DNA of 64,000 bases, from the NCBI RefSeq assembly GCF_029946005.1, contig NZ_JAQSDR010000015.1, positions 124,001 to 188,000 on the forward strand, in the 5' to 3' direction. Below the pieces are notes generated by a model. It was not told the origin of the DNA. It made no database searches and saw nothing but the letters and a program-made list of their open reading frames with translations. The first letter of the stretch is position 1, and each line of letters opens with the position of its first letter. The stretch comes from Aquabacterium sp. (lineage in GTDB: Bacteria; Pseudomonadota; Gammaproteobacteria; Burkholderiales; Burkholderiaceae_C). Shown here in pieces: positions 18,417 to 26,528 of this stretch. The position numbers and the translations under genes are program-made.

Positions 18417-19397
18417 ATGAACCTCAAACTCACACTGATCCGGACTGCGCTCTGGGCTGTGGTCATGGGCGCATCCAGCTGCGCCCTTGCTCGAGACACC
18501 TTCAGCTACCGGGGCCTGTGCGATGCATCGGCCGCCGTGGCGCTGGATGCCAACCACTTCGTGGTGGCCGACGATGAACGCAACACTTTGGTGGTCTACC
18601 GGCACGGCCAAGCCGACGCGGTGGCCGCGCTGGACGTGTCGGCGTTTCTGGGCACCAGGGCTGACAAGGAGTCGGACCTTGAAGGCGCGGCTTCCATCGG
18701 CCCGCGCACCTACTGGGTGTCTTCGCATGGGCGCAACAGCGAGGGCAAGCGGCAGGATCGGCGATTGCGGTTTTTTGCGACCGAGGTGAGCAGCACTGCG
18801 CCACCAGGCCCGCCCAAACTGACCACCGTGGGCAAGGCGTATTCAGGCTTGCTGGAGGATTTGATGGCGGCCCCGTCGCTGGCCGCTTTCAAACTGGCCG
18901 ATGCGGCCGCAAAAGCGCCCGAGGCGGAGGGCGGGCTGAACATCGAAGGCCTGGCCGCCACGCCAGAAGGGCACCTGCTCATCGGGTTCAGAAGCCCGAT
19001 GCCCAAGCAGCGCGCGCTGCTGGTGCCGCTGGAGAATCCGGCCGAGGTGATCGACCATGGCGCGCGGGCTCGCTGGGGTCAGGCGATTCAACTGGACCTG
19101 GGTGGGCGGGGGATTCGGAGCATTGACCGGGTCGGCGCGGCCTACCTGATCGTGGCGGGGCCGCGGGCGGACCAGGGTTCGTTCGCGCTGTATCGGTGGT
19201 CGGGGGATTCGGCCCAGGGGCCTGTGTTGGTGAAGGGGGTGGACTTCAAGGGCCTGCACCCGGAGGCGCTGTTCGCGGTGCCGGGCACGCAGGGGTTCCA
19301 GGTCTTGAGTGACGATGGGCAACGCCAGCATCTCGGCCTGGCGTGCAAGGCACTGCCACGTGGCTGGCAAGGCTTTCGGAGTTGGGGGCCGGGCTGA
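18417..19397 (+). CDS. Exported DUF3616-domain protein
   Basis: 326 residues with an N-terminal signal peptide (LIRTALWAVVMGASSCALA, cleavage near residue 26). The remainder looks like a beta-propeller-like DUF3616 protein: DLEGAASIGPRTYWVSSHGRNSEGK and GGLNIEGLAATPEGHLLIGFRSP are the recurrent family motifs. Function unknown; relatives have been placed near phytase-like or esterase-like propellers. It begins 25 bp after mgtA with a GGAG ribosome site, suggesting co-transcription, and ends 12 bp from the convergent sbtA-like gene. Confidence 0.85.
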   Translation: MNLKLTLIRTALWAVVMGASSCALARDTFSYRGLCDASAAVALDANHFVVADDERNTLVVYRHGQADAVAALDVSAFLGTRADKESDLEGAASIGPRTYWVSSHGRNSEGKRQDRRLRFFATEVSSTAPPGPPKLTTVGKAYSGLLEDLMAAPSLAAFKLADAAAKAPEAEGGLNIEGLAATPEGHLLIGFRSPMPKQRALLVPLENPAEVIDHGARARWGQAIQLDLGGRGIRSIDRVGAAYLIVAGPRADQGSFALYRWSGDSAQGPVLVKGVDFKGLHPEALFAVPGTQGFQVLSDDGQRQHLGLACKALPRGWQGFRSWGPG

Positions 19398-19409
19398 AAG
19401 GGGGGCTTT

Positions 19410-20420
19410 CTATCCCAGCCACGCCTTGGCCATGCTGGCATACAACGGAATGCCGACCAGGATGTTGAACGGGAAGGTCAGCCCCAGGGACATGCCCATG
19501 TACAGCGCGGGCTGGGCTTCCGGGACCGCATGGCGCAGCACGGCGGGCACGGCGATGTACGAGGCACTGGCTGACAACACCGCGATGAGCGTGGCATTCG
19601 CCACATCCAGCCCCGCCATGGCAGCCAGTCCGAGCGCTGCCGTGGCGTGCACCAGCGGCGCCACGACGGCGTAGACCAGAAGCCAGGGCGACAGTGCCTT
19701 CAGGCCGGCGAGGTGGCGAGCGGTGAGCAGGCCCATGTCGAGCAGGAAGAAGGCCAACAGTCCTTTGAAGAGATCGCCGACGAAGGGCTTCATCACCGCT
19801 TCGCCGTGTGTCCCGCTCACCATGCCGATCACCATGGCACCCAGCAGCAACAACTGAGCGCCGTCGGTGAACGCCTCATGCAGCACCTTGCCCAGGGGCA
19901 TCGGGGCCCCGCCACCGCCACCGCTGCCCAGCACGGCCGTGACGGCCGGGCGCTGCACAACCATGCTGGCGGCTTGACGCCTGAGCAGGTTGGCCATGAC
20001 CACCGCCAGGATGATGGCGGGCGACTCCATCAGCGCCATGGCCGCGGCCATGTGCCCGCCCGCCGGGGTGCCCTGCGATTCCAGGAACTGCACCGCTGTG
20101 ATGAAGGTGACCGCGCTGACGGAGCCGTAAGTGGCCGAAATGCCGACCGCGTCGAAGGGCGGCACCAGTCGCCGCAGCAACGCGTGAGCGACCCACGGCA
20201 CGAAAGCCGCCATGGCCACCGCACAGGCGAGGCTGGCCACCACCTCCTCGGTGAAGCCCGATTTCGACAGCGCGAAACCCCCCTTCAGGCCAAGGGCCAT
20301 CAGCAGGTACAGGGACAGGAAACGGGAGATGGCCGCCGGCAACTCCAGGTTCGAGCGAAGCAGTCCGGCGGTGATGCCGAACACGAAGAAAAGAATCGCG
20401 GGGTCGAGGAAATTTTGCAT
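19410..20420 (-). CDS. SbtA-type sodium-dependent bicarbonate transporter family protein
   Basis: 336-residue inner-membrane protein of the SbtA (DUF897) family, ten hydrophobic segments. Characteristic motifs: LSLYLLMALGLKGGFALS in the first half, SVSAVTFITAVQFLESQG, and SASASYIAVPAVLRHAVPEAQPALYMGMSLGLTFPFNI in the second; these Ser-rich discontinuous helices bind bicarbonate and sodium in SbtA. A Gly-rich linker (SGGGGGAP) separates the halves. No SbtB (PII-like) gene is adjacent. It is divergent from a CbbR-like regulator, which fits CO2-responsive control. Substrate is inferred from family. Confidence 0.88.
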   Translation of the reverse strand: MQNFLDPAILFFVFGITAGLLRSNLELPAAISRFLSLYLLMALGLKGGFALSKSGFTEEVVASLACAVAMAAFVPWVAHALLRRLVPPFDAVGISATYGSVSAVTFITAVQFLESQGTPAGGHMAAAMALMESPAIILAVVMANLLRRQAASMVVQRPAVTAVLGSGGGGGAPMPLGKVLHEAFTDGAQLLLLGAMVIGMVSGTHGEAVMKPFVGDLFKGLLAFFLLDMGLLTARHLAGLKALSPWLLVYAVVAPLVHATAALGLAAMAGLDVANATLIAVLSASASYIAVPAVLRHAVPEAQPALYMGMSLGLTFPFNILVGIPLYASMAKAWLG

Positions 20421-20479
20421 GGTGTGCGCATCCTAGGGACAGCCGGATTTAAAGGAAAATCGATTCTTCTGATCTATTC

Positions 20480-20497
20480 CATAGAGATTTTTCTATG
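20480..20497. promoter_or_regulatory. Inverted repeat CATAGA-N6-TCTATG at the LysR start
   Basis: Perfect 6-bp dyad overlapping the ATG of the CbbR-like gene, in the 74-bp divergent gap with the SbtA gene. Position fits an autoregulatory LysR site. The gap is conspicuously AT-rich relative to its surroundings. Confidence 0.4.
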
Positions 20498-21400
20498 CAT
20501 GCCACTTTTCGCCAATTGAAGCTCCTGCTTGCCCTCGCCGAGAGCGGCAGCATCACGGGGGCCGCGCGGCTCTGCCATGTGACGCAACCGACGGTGTCGA
20601 TGCAGCTGCGGGACCTGTCAGCGGCGGTCGGGTTGCCGCTGTATGAGCAACTGGGGCGGAAGCTGCGCCTGACCGAGGCCGGTGAGGCCCTCGCCCAAAC
20701 CGCGCGCACGATGGTCGACGAGTGGGAGGCGTTCGGCCAGACTATCGCGAGGATGAAAGGGCTTGAGCAAGGCCGGCTGCGGATCGCGGTGGCGAGCACA
20801 GCCAAATACTTCGTTCCCCGCATGCTGGGCAGTTTTTTTGCCGCGCACCCCCACATCGACATCTCTCTGCAAGTCCTGAACCGGGACGGCGTGGTGGCCC
20901 GCATGCGGGAGCACCGTGATGATCTGTACATCCTGTCGATGCCGCCATCCGACCTGCCGCTGGTGCAGCAGGAGTTCCTGCCCAACCCCCTCGTGGTGGT
21001 GGCACCCATGGCCCACGATCTGGCCACGCAACGCCGTGTTTCCCTGGCGCGGTTGCAGCGTGAACCCTTCATCCTGCGCGAGCCCGGGTCTGGCACCCGC
21101 CTGGCCTGCGATGCCCACTTCAAGGCTTGGCAATTCTTGCCACGTGTGCGACTGGAGCTGGGCAGCAACGAAGCGATCAAGCAGTCGGTCGCGGCCGGCA
21201 TCGGGCTGTCGGTGCTTTCACGCCATGCGTTGGCGGCAGATCCGGCCGACGATGGATTGGCGGTGCTGCCCGTGCAGCACTTCCCGGTCCGGTCCAGTTG
21301 GTCAATCCTGTTCCCCCAAGGCAGGCGCCTGTCGCCCCTCGCCGCCGAATTCCTGCGTCACCTGACGGAGGCGGCGAAAGGGTGGGCGCCGCACGTGTGA
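20495..21400 (+). CDS. LysR-family regulator, CbbR-like
   Basis: 301 residues. The wHTH covers residues 1-65 (FRQLKLLLALAESGSITGAARLCHVTQPTVSMQLRDL), followed by the type-2 periplasmic-like effector domain. The FRQLxxxxxLAESGSITxAAxxLxxTQPTxS pattern and ILREPGSGTR motif are those of CbbR/CysB-like CO2-fixation regulators. Divergent from the SbtA-type transporter, hence its likely target. No RuBisCO genes are in the window, so control of carbon fixation cannot be claimed. Confidence 0.88.
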   Translation: MHATFRQLKLLLALAESGSITGAARLCHVTQPTVSMQLRDLSAAVGLPLYEQLGRKLRLTEAGEALAQTARTMVDEWEAFGQTIARMKGLEQGRLRIAVASTAKYFVPRMLGSFFAAHPHIDISLQVLNRDGVVARMREHRDDLYILSMPPSDLPLVQQEFLPNPLVVVAPMAHDLATQRRVSLARLQREPFILREPGSGTRLACDAHFKAWQFLPRVRLELGSNEAIKQSVAAGIGLSVLSRHALAADPADDGLAVLPVQHFPVRSSWSILFPQGRRLSPLAAEFLRHLTEAAKGWAPHV

Positions 21401-21412
21401 CATGCCTGTGTG

Positions 21413-22405
21413 TCATGCCGTCTCCATCGGAGCCGGCTGCCCGCGCGTCTTCCACATCGACAACAGCACGCCCCCGGCGATCAGTCCGAATGTGACCGCC
21501 AACGACATGGCGGGTGGGAACTTGCCGATGAAGCCCACCAGGAAAATCTTCGTGCCGATGAACACGAGCACGAGCGCCAGCGCGTACTTGAGGTACTTGA
21601 AGCGGTGAATCATCGCTGCCAGTGCGAAGTACAGCGCCCGCAGGCCCAGGATGGCGAAGATGTTGCTGGTGTAGACAATGAAGGGGTCGGTCGTGATCGC
21701 GAAGATGGCCGGCACGGAGTCGACCGCGAACACCAGATCGACAAACTCGATCATGACCAAGGCCAGTAACAGCGGTGTCGCGGTGCGCACCAGCTTGCCT
21801 GTCGCCGGATCCAATTGCCGCACCCAGAATGCGTTGCCGTGCAGCTGCTCGGTCACGCGCATGTGCTTTTTGAGGAACTTCAACAGCGGGTTGTTGGCAA
21901 TGTCGGGCACGTGGTCGACCATCAGCCACATCTTGATGCCCGTGAACACCAGGAAGGCGCCGAACAGGTACAGCACCCAGCTGAACTCACTGACCAGCGT
22001 GGCGCCCAGCCCAATCATCAGGGCGCGCAACACAATCACGCCCAGGATGCCCCAGAAAAGCACCCGATGCTGGTACTGCCGCGGGATCCCGAAGAACGTG
22101 AAGATGAGCGCGATGACGAAGACGTTGTCCATCGACAGCGACTTCTCGATCATGAAGCCCGTGTAGTAGGCCATGCCGCTCTGCGCGCCCAGGTACCACC
22201 AGACCCAGGCCCCGAACGTGAGCGCAACGCTGATGTAGCCCGCAGACAGCATCAGGCTCTCGCGCACGCCGATCGCGTGGTCGTCCTTGTGCAGCACGCC
22301 CAAGTCGAAGGCCAGCAGTGTGACGACGACGCCGAAGAAGGTCAGCCAGACCCACGCCGGCTTGTCCAGGATGTCGGTCGCGAGAAGTTGAATCAGAGTT
22401 TCCAT
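21413..22405 (-). CDS. TerC-family (Alx-like) membrane protein
   Basis: 330-residue polytopic protein of the TerC/Alx family, long form. The conserved acidic motifs are present: EKSLSMDNVFVIALIF and EFVDLVFAVDSVPAIFAITTDPFIVYTSN. These proteins export Mn2+ or participate in metal and pH homeostasis. Start at ATG 22405; an upstream extension to 22510 overlaps the divergent gene. No obvious yybP-ykoY manganese riboswitch is recognisable in the 103-bp leader. It is divergent from nhaR and convergent with the CbbR-like gene (12-bp gap). Confidence 0.92.
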   Translation of the reverse strand: METLIQLLATDILDKPAWVWLTFFGVVVTLLAFDLGVLHKDDHAIGVRESLMLSAGYISVALTFGAWVWWYLGAQSGMAYYTGFMIEKSLSMDNVFVIALIFTFFGIPRQYQHRVLFWGILGVIVLRALMIGLGATLVSEFSWVLYLFGAFLVFTGIKMWLMVDHVPDIANNPLLKFLKKHMRVTEQLHGNAFWVRQLDPATGKLVRTATPLLLALVMIEFVDLVFAVDSVPAIFAITTDPFIVYTSNIFAILGLRALYFALAAMIHRFKYLKYALALVLVFIGTKIFLVGFIGKFPPAMSLAVTFGLIAGGVLLSMWKTRGQPAPMETA

Positions 22406-22508
22406 GTGAAGTCTGGTGTGGAAAGATGGCCGATGTTCGGTGCTCTTTCGATTCGAAGGAATCAGCGCTAGAGTGAGTCCTGGTTCGGTTTTTACGAAGT
22501 GCGCGCCC

Positions 22509-23390
22509 ATGTTGAATTTCCGCCACCTTTACTACTTTTGGGTCGTCACGAAAGAAGGCGGCTTCGCGCGGGCGGCCGAGCGGCTCGACATGGCCGTGCA
22601 GACCATCAGCGCCCAGGTGCGCGAATTGGAGAAGGCGCTGGGGCACCAATTACTCAAGCCCTCGGGCCGGGGCGTGGCGCTCACGGAGGCAGGGCAAGCA
22701 GCTTTCGCACGGGCCGAAGAGGCCTTCCAGATCGCGCAGGCGATCCCAGAAGAAGTGCGTGAGGCGGCCAACGGCAAGCTGGCACGCCTCGCGGTGGGCT
22801 TCTCGGACGGGATCTCCAAGCTGGCCGCCCACGCCTTGCTTGAGCCGATCCTGGCCACGCCTTCGCTGCGCTTGCTGTGCCACGAGGGAGAGTTCGAGCA
22901 ACTGCTGGCCGAACTGGCACTGCACCAGCTGGACGTGGTGCTGGCCGGGCAGGCCGCGCCCAACAATCCGAACCTGAGGCTGAGCAGTGAGCGCGTGGTC
23001 CAGTCTCCGATCGAGTGGTATGGCCCCACGGCGATCGTGCGCACGGCCGCGGTGGCAGGGTTCCCTCAATCGCTGGACGGGCTGCCCGTGCTCTTGCCGA
23101 CCGGCCACTCGGCGCTGCGGTTCAGGCTTGATCGCTGGTTCGAAGCCCAAGGCGTCCGACCACGGATCGTGGGCGAGTTCGAAGACAGCGCCATGTTGGC
23201 GGTGTTTGCAGCGCGTGGGCTTGGGGCATTTCCAGTGAGCCGGTTTGGCGCCTCGGGCATGGCGATGATGCGCGGGTTGCGGCTGCTTGGCCGCTGCGAA
23301 GACGTGTCGGACGAGGTCCACGCCATTTGGTCACGCCGAGGTCAGCATCACCCCTTGGTGACGCAGATGCTGGCCGCAGTGCGGACTTGA
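22509..23390 (+). CDS. nhaR: NhaR-like LysR-family activator
   Basis: 293 residues. The N-terminus LNFRHLYYFWVVTKEGGFARAAERL and the TISAQVRELEKALG recognition helix are typical of NhaR, the Na+/alkali-responsive activator. The effector domain retains DVVLAGQAAPNN and FEDSAMLAVFAARGLGAFP. No nhaA is present; the divergent terC/alx gene is the natural target, and both families respond to high pH or Na+. ATG 22509 was preferred to an upstream extension at 22416. Confidence 0.9.
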   Translation: MLNFRHLYYFWVVTKEGGFARAAERLDMAVQTISAQVRELEKALGHQLLKPSGRGVALTEAGQAAFARAEEAFQIAQAIPEEVREAANGKLARLAVGFSDGISKLAAHALLEPILATPSLRLLCHEGEFEQLLAELALHQLDVVLAGQAAPNNPNLRLSSERVVQSPIEWYGPTAIVRTAAVAGFPQSLDGLPVLLPTGHSALRFRLDRWFEAQGVRPRIVGEFEDSAMLAVFAARGLGAFPVSRFGASGMAMMRGLRLLGRCEDVSDEVHAIWSRRGQHHPLVTQMLAAVRT

Positions 23391-23494
23391 CGAGCACATC
23401 GGATTTTCCGATGTTGGCCTCACTGATTTACTTCTTTTTCAAAGTGGCGCTGAGCTCTAACTTCCGTCTGCCCCCCAACCGATGGAGAGCTCTG

Positions 23495-23854
23495 ATGCAG
23501 GTTTTTTTCAAGTCTCGCGATCCCCAAGCCCACGAAATGCAGGACTTGGTTCAACGCCGCATGCGCTTCGTGTTTCGCCGGATCGACTGGCTGGTACCGA
23601 AAGCCACAGTGCAATTGTCTGATGTCAATGGCCCCCGCGGCGGCATCGACAAGCGCTGCCAGATCGAGATCAAGAGCGATGTGGTCGGCAACATCGTGGT
23701 CGCCTCCACGGCCCGCGACTGGCGCACGGCTTTGGACCAAGCTTTGTCGCGCGCCGTGCGGTTTTTGACGCGCCAATGGCGGCGCGGGACTGACAACAGG
23801 CGGCCCCGCCAACGCGCCATCGCCCTGAGCCATGGCGAAGAGCAGCCCGGATGA
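23495..23854 (+). CDS. HPF/RaiA-like ribosome-associated protein
   Basis: 119-residue small basic protein with the beta-alpha-beta-beta-beta-alpha layout of the S30AE/HPF fold: MQVFFKSRD, helix with MQDLVQRRMRFVF, strands KATVQLSDVNGPRGG, DKRCQIEIKS and NIVVASTA, helix WRTALDQALSRAVRFL. Such proteins bind the 30S decoding region and promote hibernation or inhibit initiation; divergence from true HPF leaves the role unproven. GGAGAG lies about 8 bp before ATG 23495; a more upstream ATG (about 23411) lacks such a site. First of a four-gene stress-like block. Confidence 0.75.
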   Translation: MQVFFKSRDPQAHEMQDLVQRRMRFVFRRIDWLVPKATVQLSDVNGPRGGIDKRCQIEIKSDVVGNIVVASTARDWRTALDQALSRAVRFLTRQWRRGTDNRRPRQRAIALSHGEEQPG

Positions 23855-23877
23855 ATGACGGTTTCAAGGAGAAAACC

Positions 23878-24141
23878 ATGAAGTGCCCCACTTGCCCCGA
23901 AACCGCATTGGTGATGACCGATCGCCAAGGTGTCGAGATTGACTATTGCCCCGCGTGCCGGGGGGTGTGGCTCGATCGAGGCGAACTCGACAAGCTCATC
24001 GAGCGCTCTGCCACGGCGGAGCCAGCCAGGTCCGACCGAGTCAGCCAGGGGCGCGAGCCCGGCTTCGTCGACTCGGACTGGGCGGACAGACCGCGGAACA
24101 CCAGCCGCAGGAAGTCGTGGCTGAGTGACATCTTCGATTGA
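23878..24141 (+). CDS. TFIIB-type zinc-ribbon protein
   Basis: 87 residues with one zinc ribbon: CPTCPE at residues 3-8 and CPACRG at about 24-29, followed by the conserved VWLDRGELDKLIE stretch of the zf-TFIIB family. The C-terminal half is charged, low-complexity and probably disordered. AAGGAG precedes the ATG at 23878, 23 bp after the HPF-like gene. Function unknown. Confidence 0.85.
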   Translation: MKCPTCPETALVMTDRQGVEIDYCPACRGVWLDRGELDKLIERSATAEPARSDRVSQGREPGFVDSDWADRPRNTSRRKSWLSDIFD

Positions 24142-24172
24142 CTTTCAACCCCTCATCCCTGGAGAAAACCAC

Positions 24173-24583
24173 ATGCGCACCTATCCCTGCGACAGCCCAC
24201 AGGCCGCAGCCCGAATCGTCGCCTTGACCGTCCTGGCAGACCGCGAGATCGGCCAGGACGAGCTCGACCTGCTGGACCGCTTGGCCGTTCACGAACAACT
24301 GGGGCTTGACCGCCAGCACTTCCATGCCGTCCTTGACAGCCTCTGCGAAGACCTCCTGTCGAGCGAACAATTGCGATGGGCCGACAAGTGTCCGGTGGAT
24401 GACGCCACGCTCGCCGGGTTCATGGGCGAGATCGAGGATCCATCCCTGCGGCGAAGGTTGCTGCGCGTGTGCATTGAGGTTGCCGAAGCCGACGGGCAAG
24501 TGGACGATGGCGAATCGATCGTATTGACCGCCGCGGTGGCGCACTGGGGTTTGCACCGCGAGATGTTTCGATCGCCCAACTGA
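24173..24583 (+). CDS. TerB-like (tellurite-resistance family) protein
   Basis: 136-residue all-helical acidic protein resembling the TerB/DjlA N-terminal fold, with repeated patterns [17 protein letters not shown] and [27 protein letters not shown]. TerB-like domains bind metals or scaffold membrane complexes. It starts with GGAG at 24161-24164 and lies between the zinc-ribbon gene and htpX, in an apparent operon. Confidence 0.8.
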   Translation: MRTYPCDSPQAAARIVALTVLADREIGQDELDLLDRLAVHEQLGLDRQHFHAVLDSLCEDLLSSEQLRWADKCPVDDATLAGFMGEIEDPSLRRRLLRVCIEVAEADGQVDDGESIVLTAAVAHWGLHREMFRSPN

Positions 24584-24600
24584 AGAATAGGAAACCGCTG

Positions 24601-25476
24601 ATGAAACGCATTGCATTGTTCTTGCTGACCAACCTGGGTGTGATGCTCGTTCTCGGGCTGGCGGTGAACCTGCTCGGCCTCAACCAGTTCCTGACGGCCA
24701 ACGGGCTCAGCCTGACCAGCCTGCTGGGCTTTGCGTTGGTGATGGGTTTCGGCGGTGCCTTCATCTCGCTGTTGATCAGCAAGCCCATGGCCAAGTGGAC
24801 CACCAAGCTGCAATTGATCAACGGTTCGCCCGACCCGACACATGCTTGGCTGGTGAGCACCGTCGAACGCTTTGCGAACCAGGCGGGCGTGAAGATGCCC
24901 GAGGTCGGCATCTACGAAGGGGCGCCCAACGCCTTCGCCACCGGTGCATTCAAGAACTCGGCCCTGGTGGCCGTGTCAACCGGGCTGCTGACGTCCCTGA
25001 CGCGAGAAGAGGTTGAAGCCGTCATCGGCCATGAGGTGGCTCACGTGGCCAATGGCGACATGGTCACCATGGCCTTGATCCAGGGCGTGATGAACACCTT
25101 CGTGGTCTTCTTGTCGCGCGTGATCGGCTACTTCGTGGACAAGGTGGTTCTGCGCAACCAGAACGACGGGCCGGGCATGGGCTACTACGTCACCACCATC
25201 GTGATGGATGTCTTGCTGGGTGTGGTGGCCGCGCTGATCGTGGCCTGGTTCTCGCGGCAGCGAGAGTTCCGCGCCGACGCAGGCGCGGCACGGCTCATGG
25301 GCCGCAAGCAGCCGATGATGAACGCGCTCGCCCGCCTGGGCGGCCTGGACCCGGGCGAGATGCCCAAGGCCATGCAGTCCATGGGCATCAGCGCCCGTCC
25401 CAGCGGGTTGATGGCGCTGTTCTCGACCCACCCGCCCATGGAACAGCGCATCGAGCGGCTGAAGCAAGCCGCCTGA
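24601..25476 (+). CDS. htpX: Membrane zinc protease HtpX
   Basis: 291-residue M48 metalloprotease that degrades misfolded membrane proteins. Two N-terminal membrane segments (residues 5-28 and 36-58), active site [11 protein letters not shown] at about residue 142, two further hydrophobic segments near 160-215, and the third zinc ligand Glu in [12 protein letters not shown]. Length and motif order match HtpX. Begins 17 bp after the terB-like gene and is the last gene of the block. Confidence 0.95.
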   Translation: MKRIALFLLTNLGVMLVLGLAVNLLGLNQFLTANGLSLTSLLGFALVMGFGGAFISLLISKPMAKWTTKLQLINGSPDPTHAWLVSTVERFANQAGVKMPEVGIYEGAPNAFATGAFKNSALVAVSTGLLTSLTREEVEAVIGHEVAHVANGDMVTMALIQGVMNTFVVFLSRVIGYFVDKVVLRNQNDGPGMGYYVTTIVMDVLLGVVAALIVAWFSRQREFRADAGAARLMGRKQPMMNALARLGGLDPGEMPKAMQSMGISARPSGLMALFSTHPPMEQRIERLKQAA

Positions 25477-25492
25477 GCCGGCACGTTCGCGC

Positions 25493-26443
25493 TCACCGCC
25501 CCCTTGGCGGCCGCATACCTGCGATGCCCGGCATGGCCTGCCGCATGACATCGGCAAAGGCCCGCAACCGTGCAGGGTAGATGCGGGCGTACGGATAGAC
25601 CAGGTGCACCGGTAGCGGCGAGGCCTCCCAGTCGGGGATGAGCTGGCACAGGCGGCCCGTGGCCAGATCGTCGGCCACCAGCCATGCCGAGACCAGCGCG
25701 GCGCCCACCCCCTCACGCACGGCACTGCGCGCGGCGTAGAGGCTGTCGGTGCGGAGCCGAGGGCTCAAGCGCACTCGCTCGCGTTTGCCAGTGCCGAGCT
25801 GAACAAGATCGAGCTCGTCCTGGTGCAGATGGGGGAGCGACAGCCAGGGCAGTGCCTGCAGGTCGGCCGGCTTGCGCGGTGGCGCATCCAGGTCCAGCAG
25901 GCCGGGCGCGGCCACCAGGATGCGTGGCACCTCCGCCAATTGCACGGCCACCAGAGAGGGGTCTTGCACGCCGCCAACGTGGATGGCGCAGTCGATGCCT
26001 TCGGCGATGAGATTCGCTGCGCGGTCATGCAGGAGCCAGTCCACGCTGACCTCGGGACAGTCAGCCAGGAAGGCCGCCAACGGCTTGATCAGAGCCTCCT
26101 GCCCGAAGGCGTGCGGCGCGATCACGCGCAGTTGACCGCGGGGCTGATCCTTGGCGCCGCGCAGATCGGCCTCAACCGCAGCCCAGTTCTCCAGCAAGGA
26201 CTTGGCGTGGGCGTAGCAGCGCTCGCCGTCTTCGGTCAGCCGCATGGTGTGGGTGGAGCGCTGCAGCAGCCGCAGGCCCAGCAGCTTCTCCAGCCATTGC
26301 AGGCGCCGGCTGATCGTGGGTTGGGTGCTGCCCATCTGTGTGGCGGCGGCCGAAAGGCTACCGGCCTCGACGATGCGGACAAAGGTCTGCATCAATTCCA
26401 GGCGGTCCAGCGCGCTTGAGTTCGGCGACTTCATGCATGGCAT
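25493..26443 (-). CDS. LysR-family regulator
   Basis: 316 residues of the large DsdA/PtxR-like LysR subgroup: wHTH with ELMQTFVRIVEAGSLSAAATQMGSTQPTISRRLQWLE and an effector domain with DCAIHVGGVQDPSLVAVQL. Two ATGs are possible, 26443 and 26434. Divergent from an MFS transporter, its probable target. Confidence 0.88.
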   Translation of the reverse strand: MPCMKSPNSSALDRLELMQTFVRIVEAGSLSAAATQMGSTQPTISRRLQWLEKLLGLRLLQRSTHTMRLTEDGERCYAHAKSLLENWAAVEADLRGAKDQPRGQLRVIAPHAFGQEALIKPLAAFLADCPEVSVDWLLHDRAANLIAEGIDCAIHVGGVQDPSLVAVQLAEVPRILVAAPGLLDLDAPPRKPADLQALPWLSLPHLHQDELDLVQLGTGKRERVRLSPRLRTDSLYAARSAVREGVGAALVSAWLVADDLATGRLCQLIPDWEASPLPVHLVYPYARIYPARLRAFADVMRQAMPGIAGMRPPRGR

Positions 26444-26479
26444 GTATATCCGATGTTCACATCAGCCGTCTACAACAAT

Positions 26480-26495
26480 TTGTCATGCGCGACAA
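26480..26495. promoter_or_regulatory. Inverted repeat TTGTC-N6-GACAA between LysR and MFS genes
   Basis: Perfect 5-bp dyad in the 85-bp divergent intergenic region, 33 bp before the MFS start. Size and position fit a LysR-type binding site; purely inferred. Confidence 0.35.
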
Positions 26496-26528
26496 GAATC
26501 AAGCCATGCCATTCGCTGGAGTCCTGTC

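Noticed and set aside
22406-22508. Possible yybP-ykoY manganese riboswitch before terC
   Set aside because: The leader is only about 100 bp, shared with divergent nhaR, and I could not find the conserved element.
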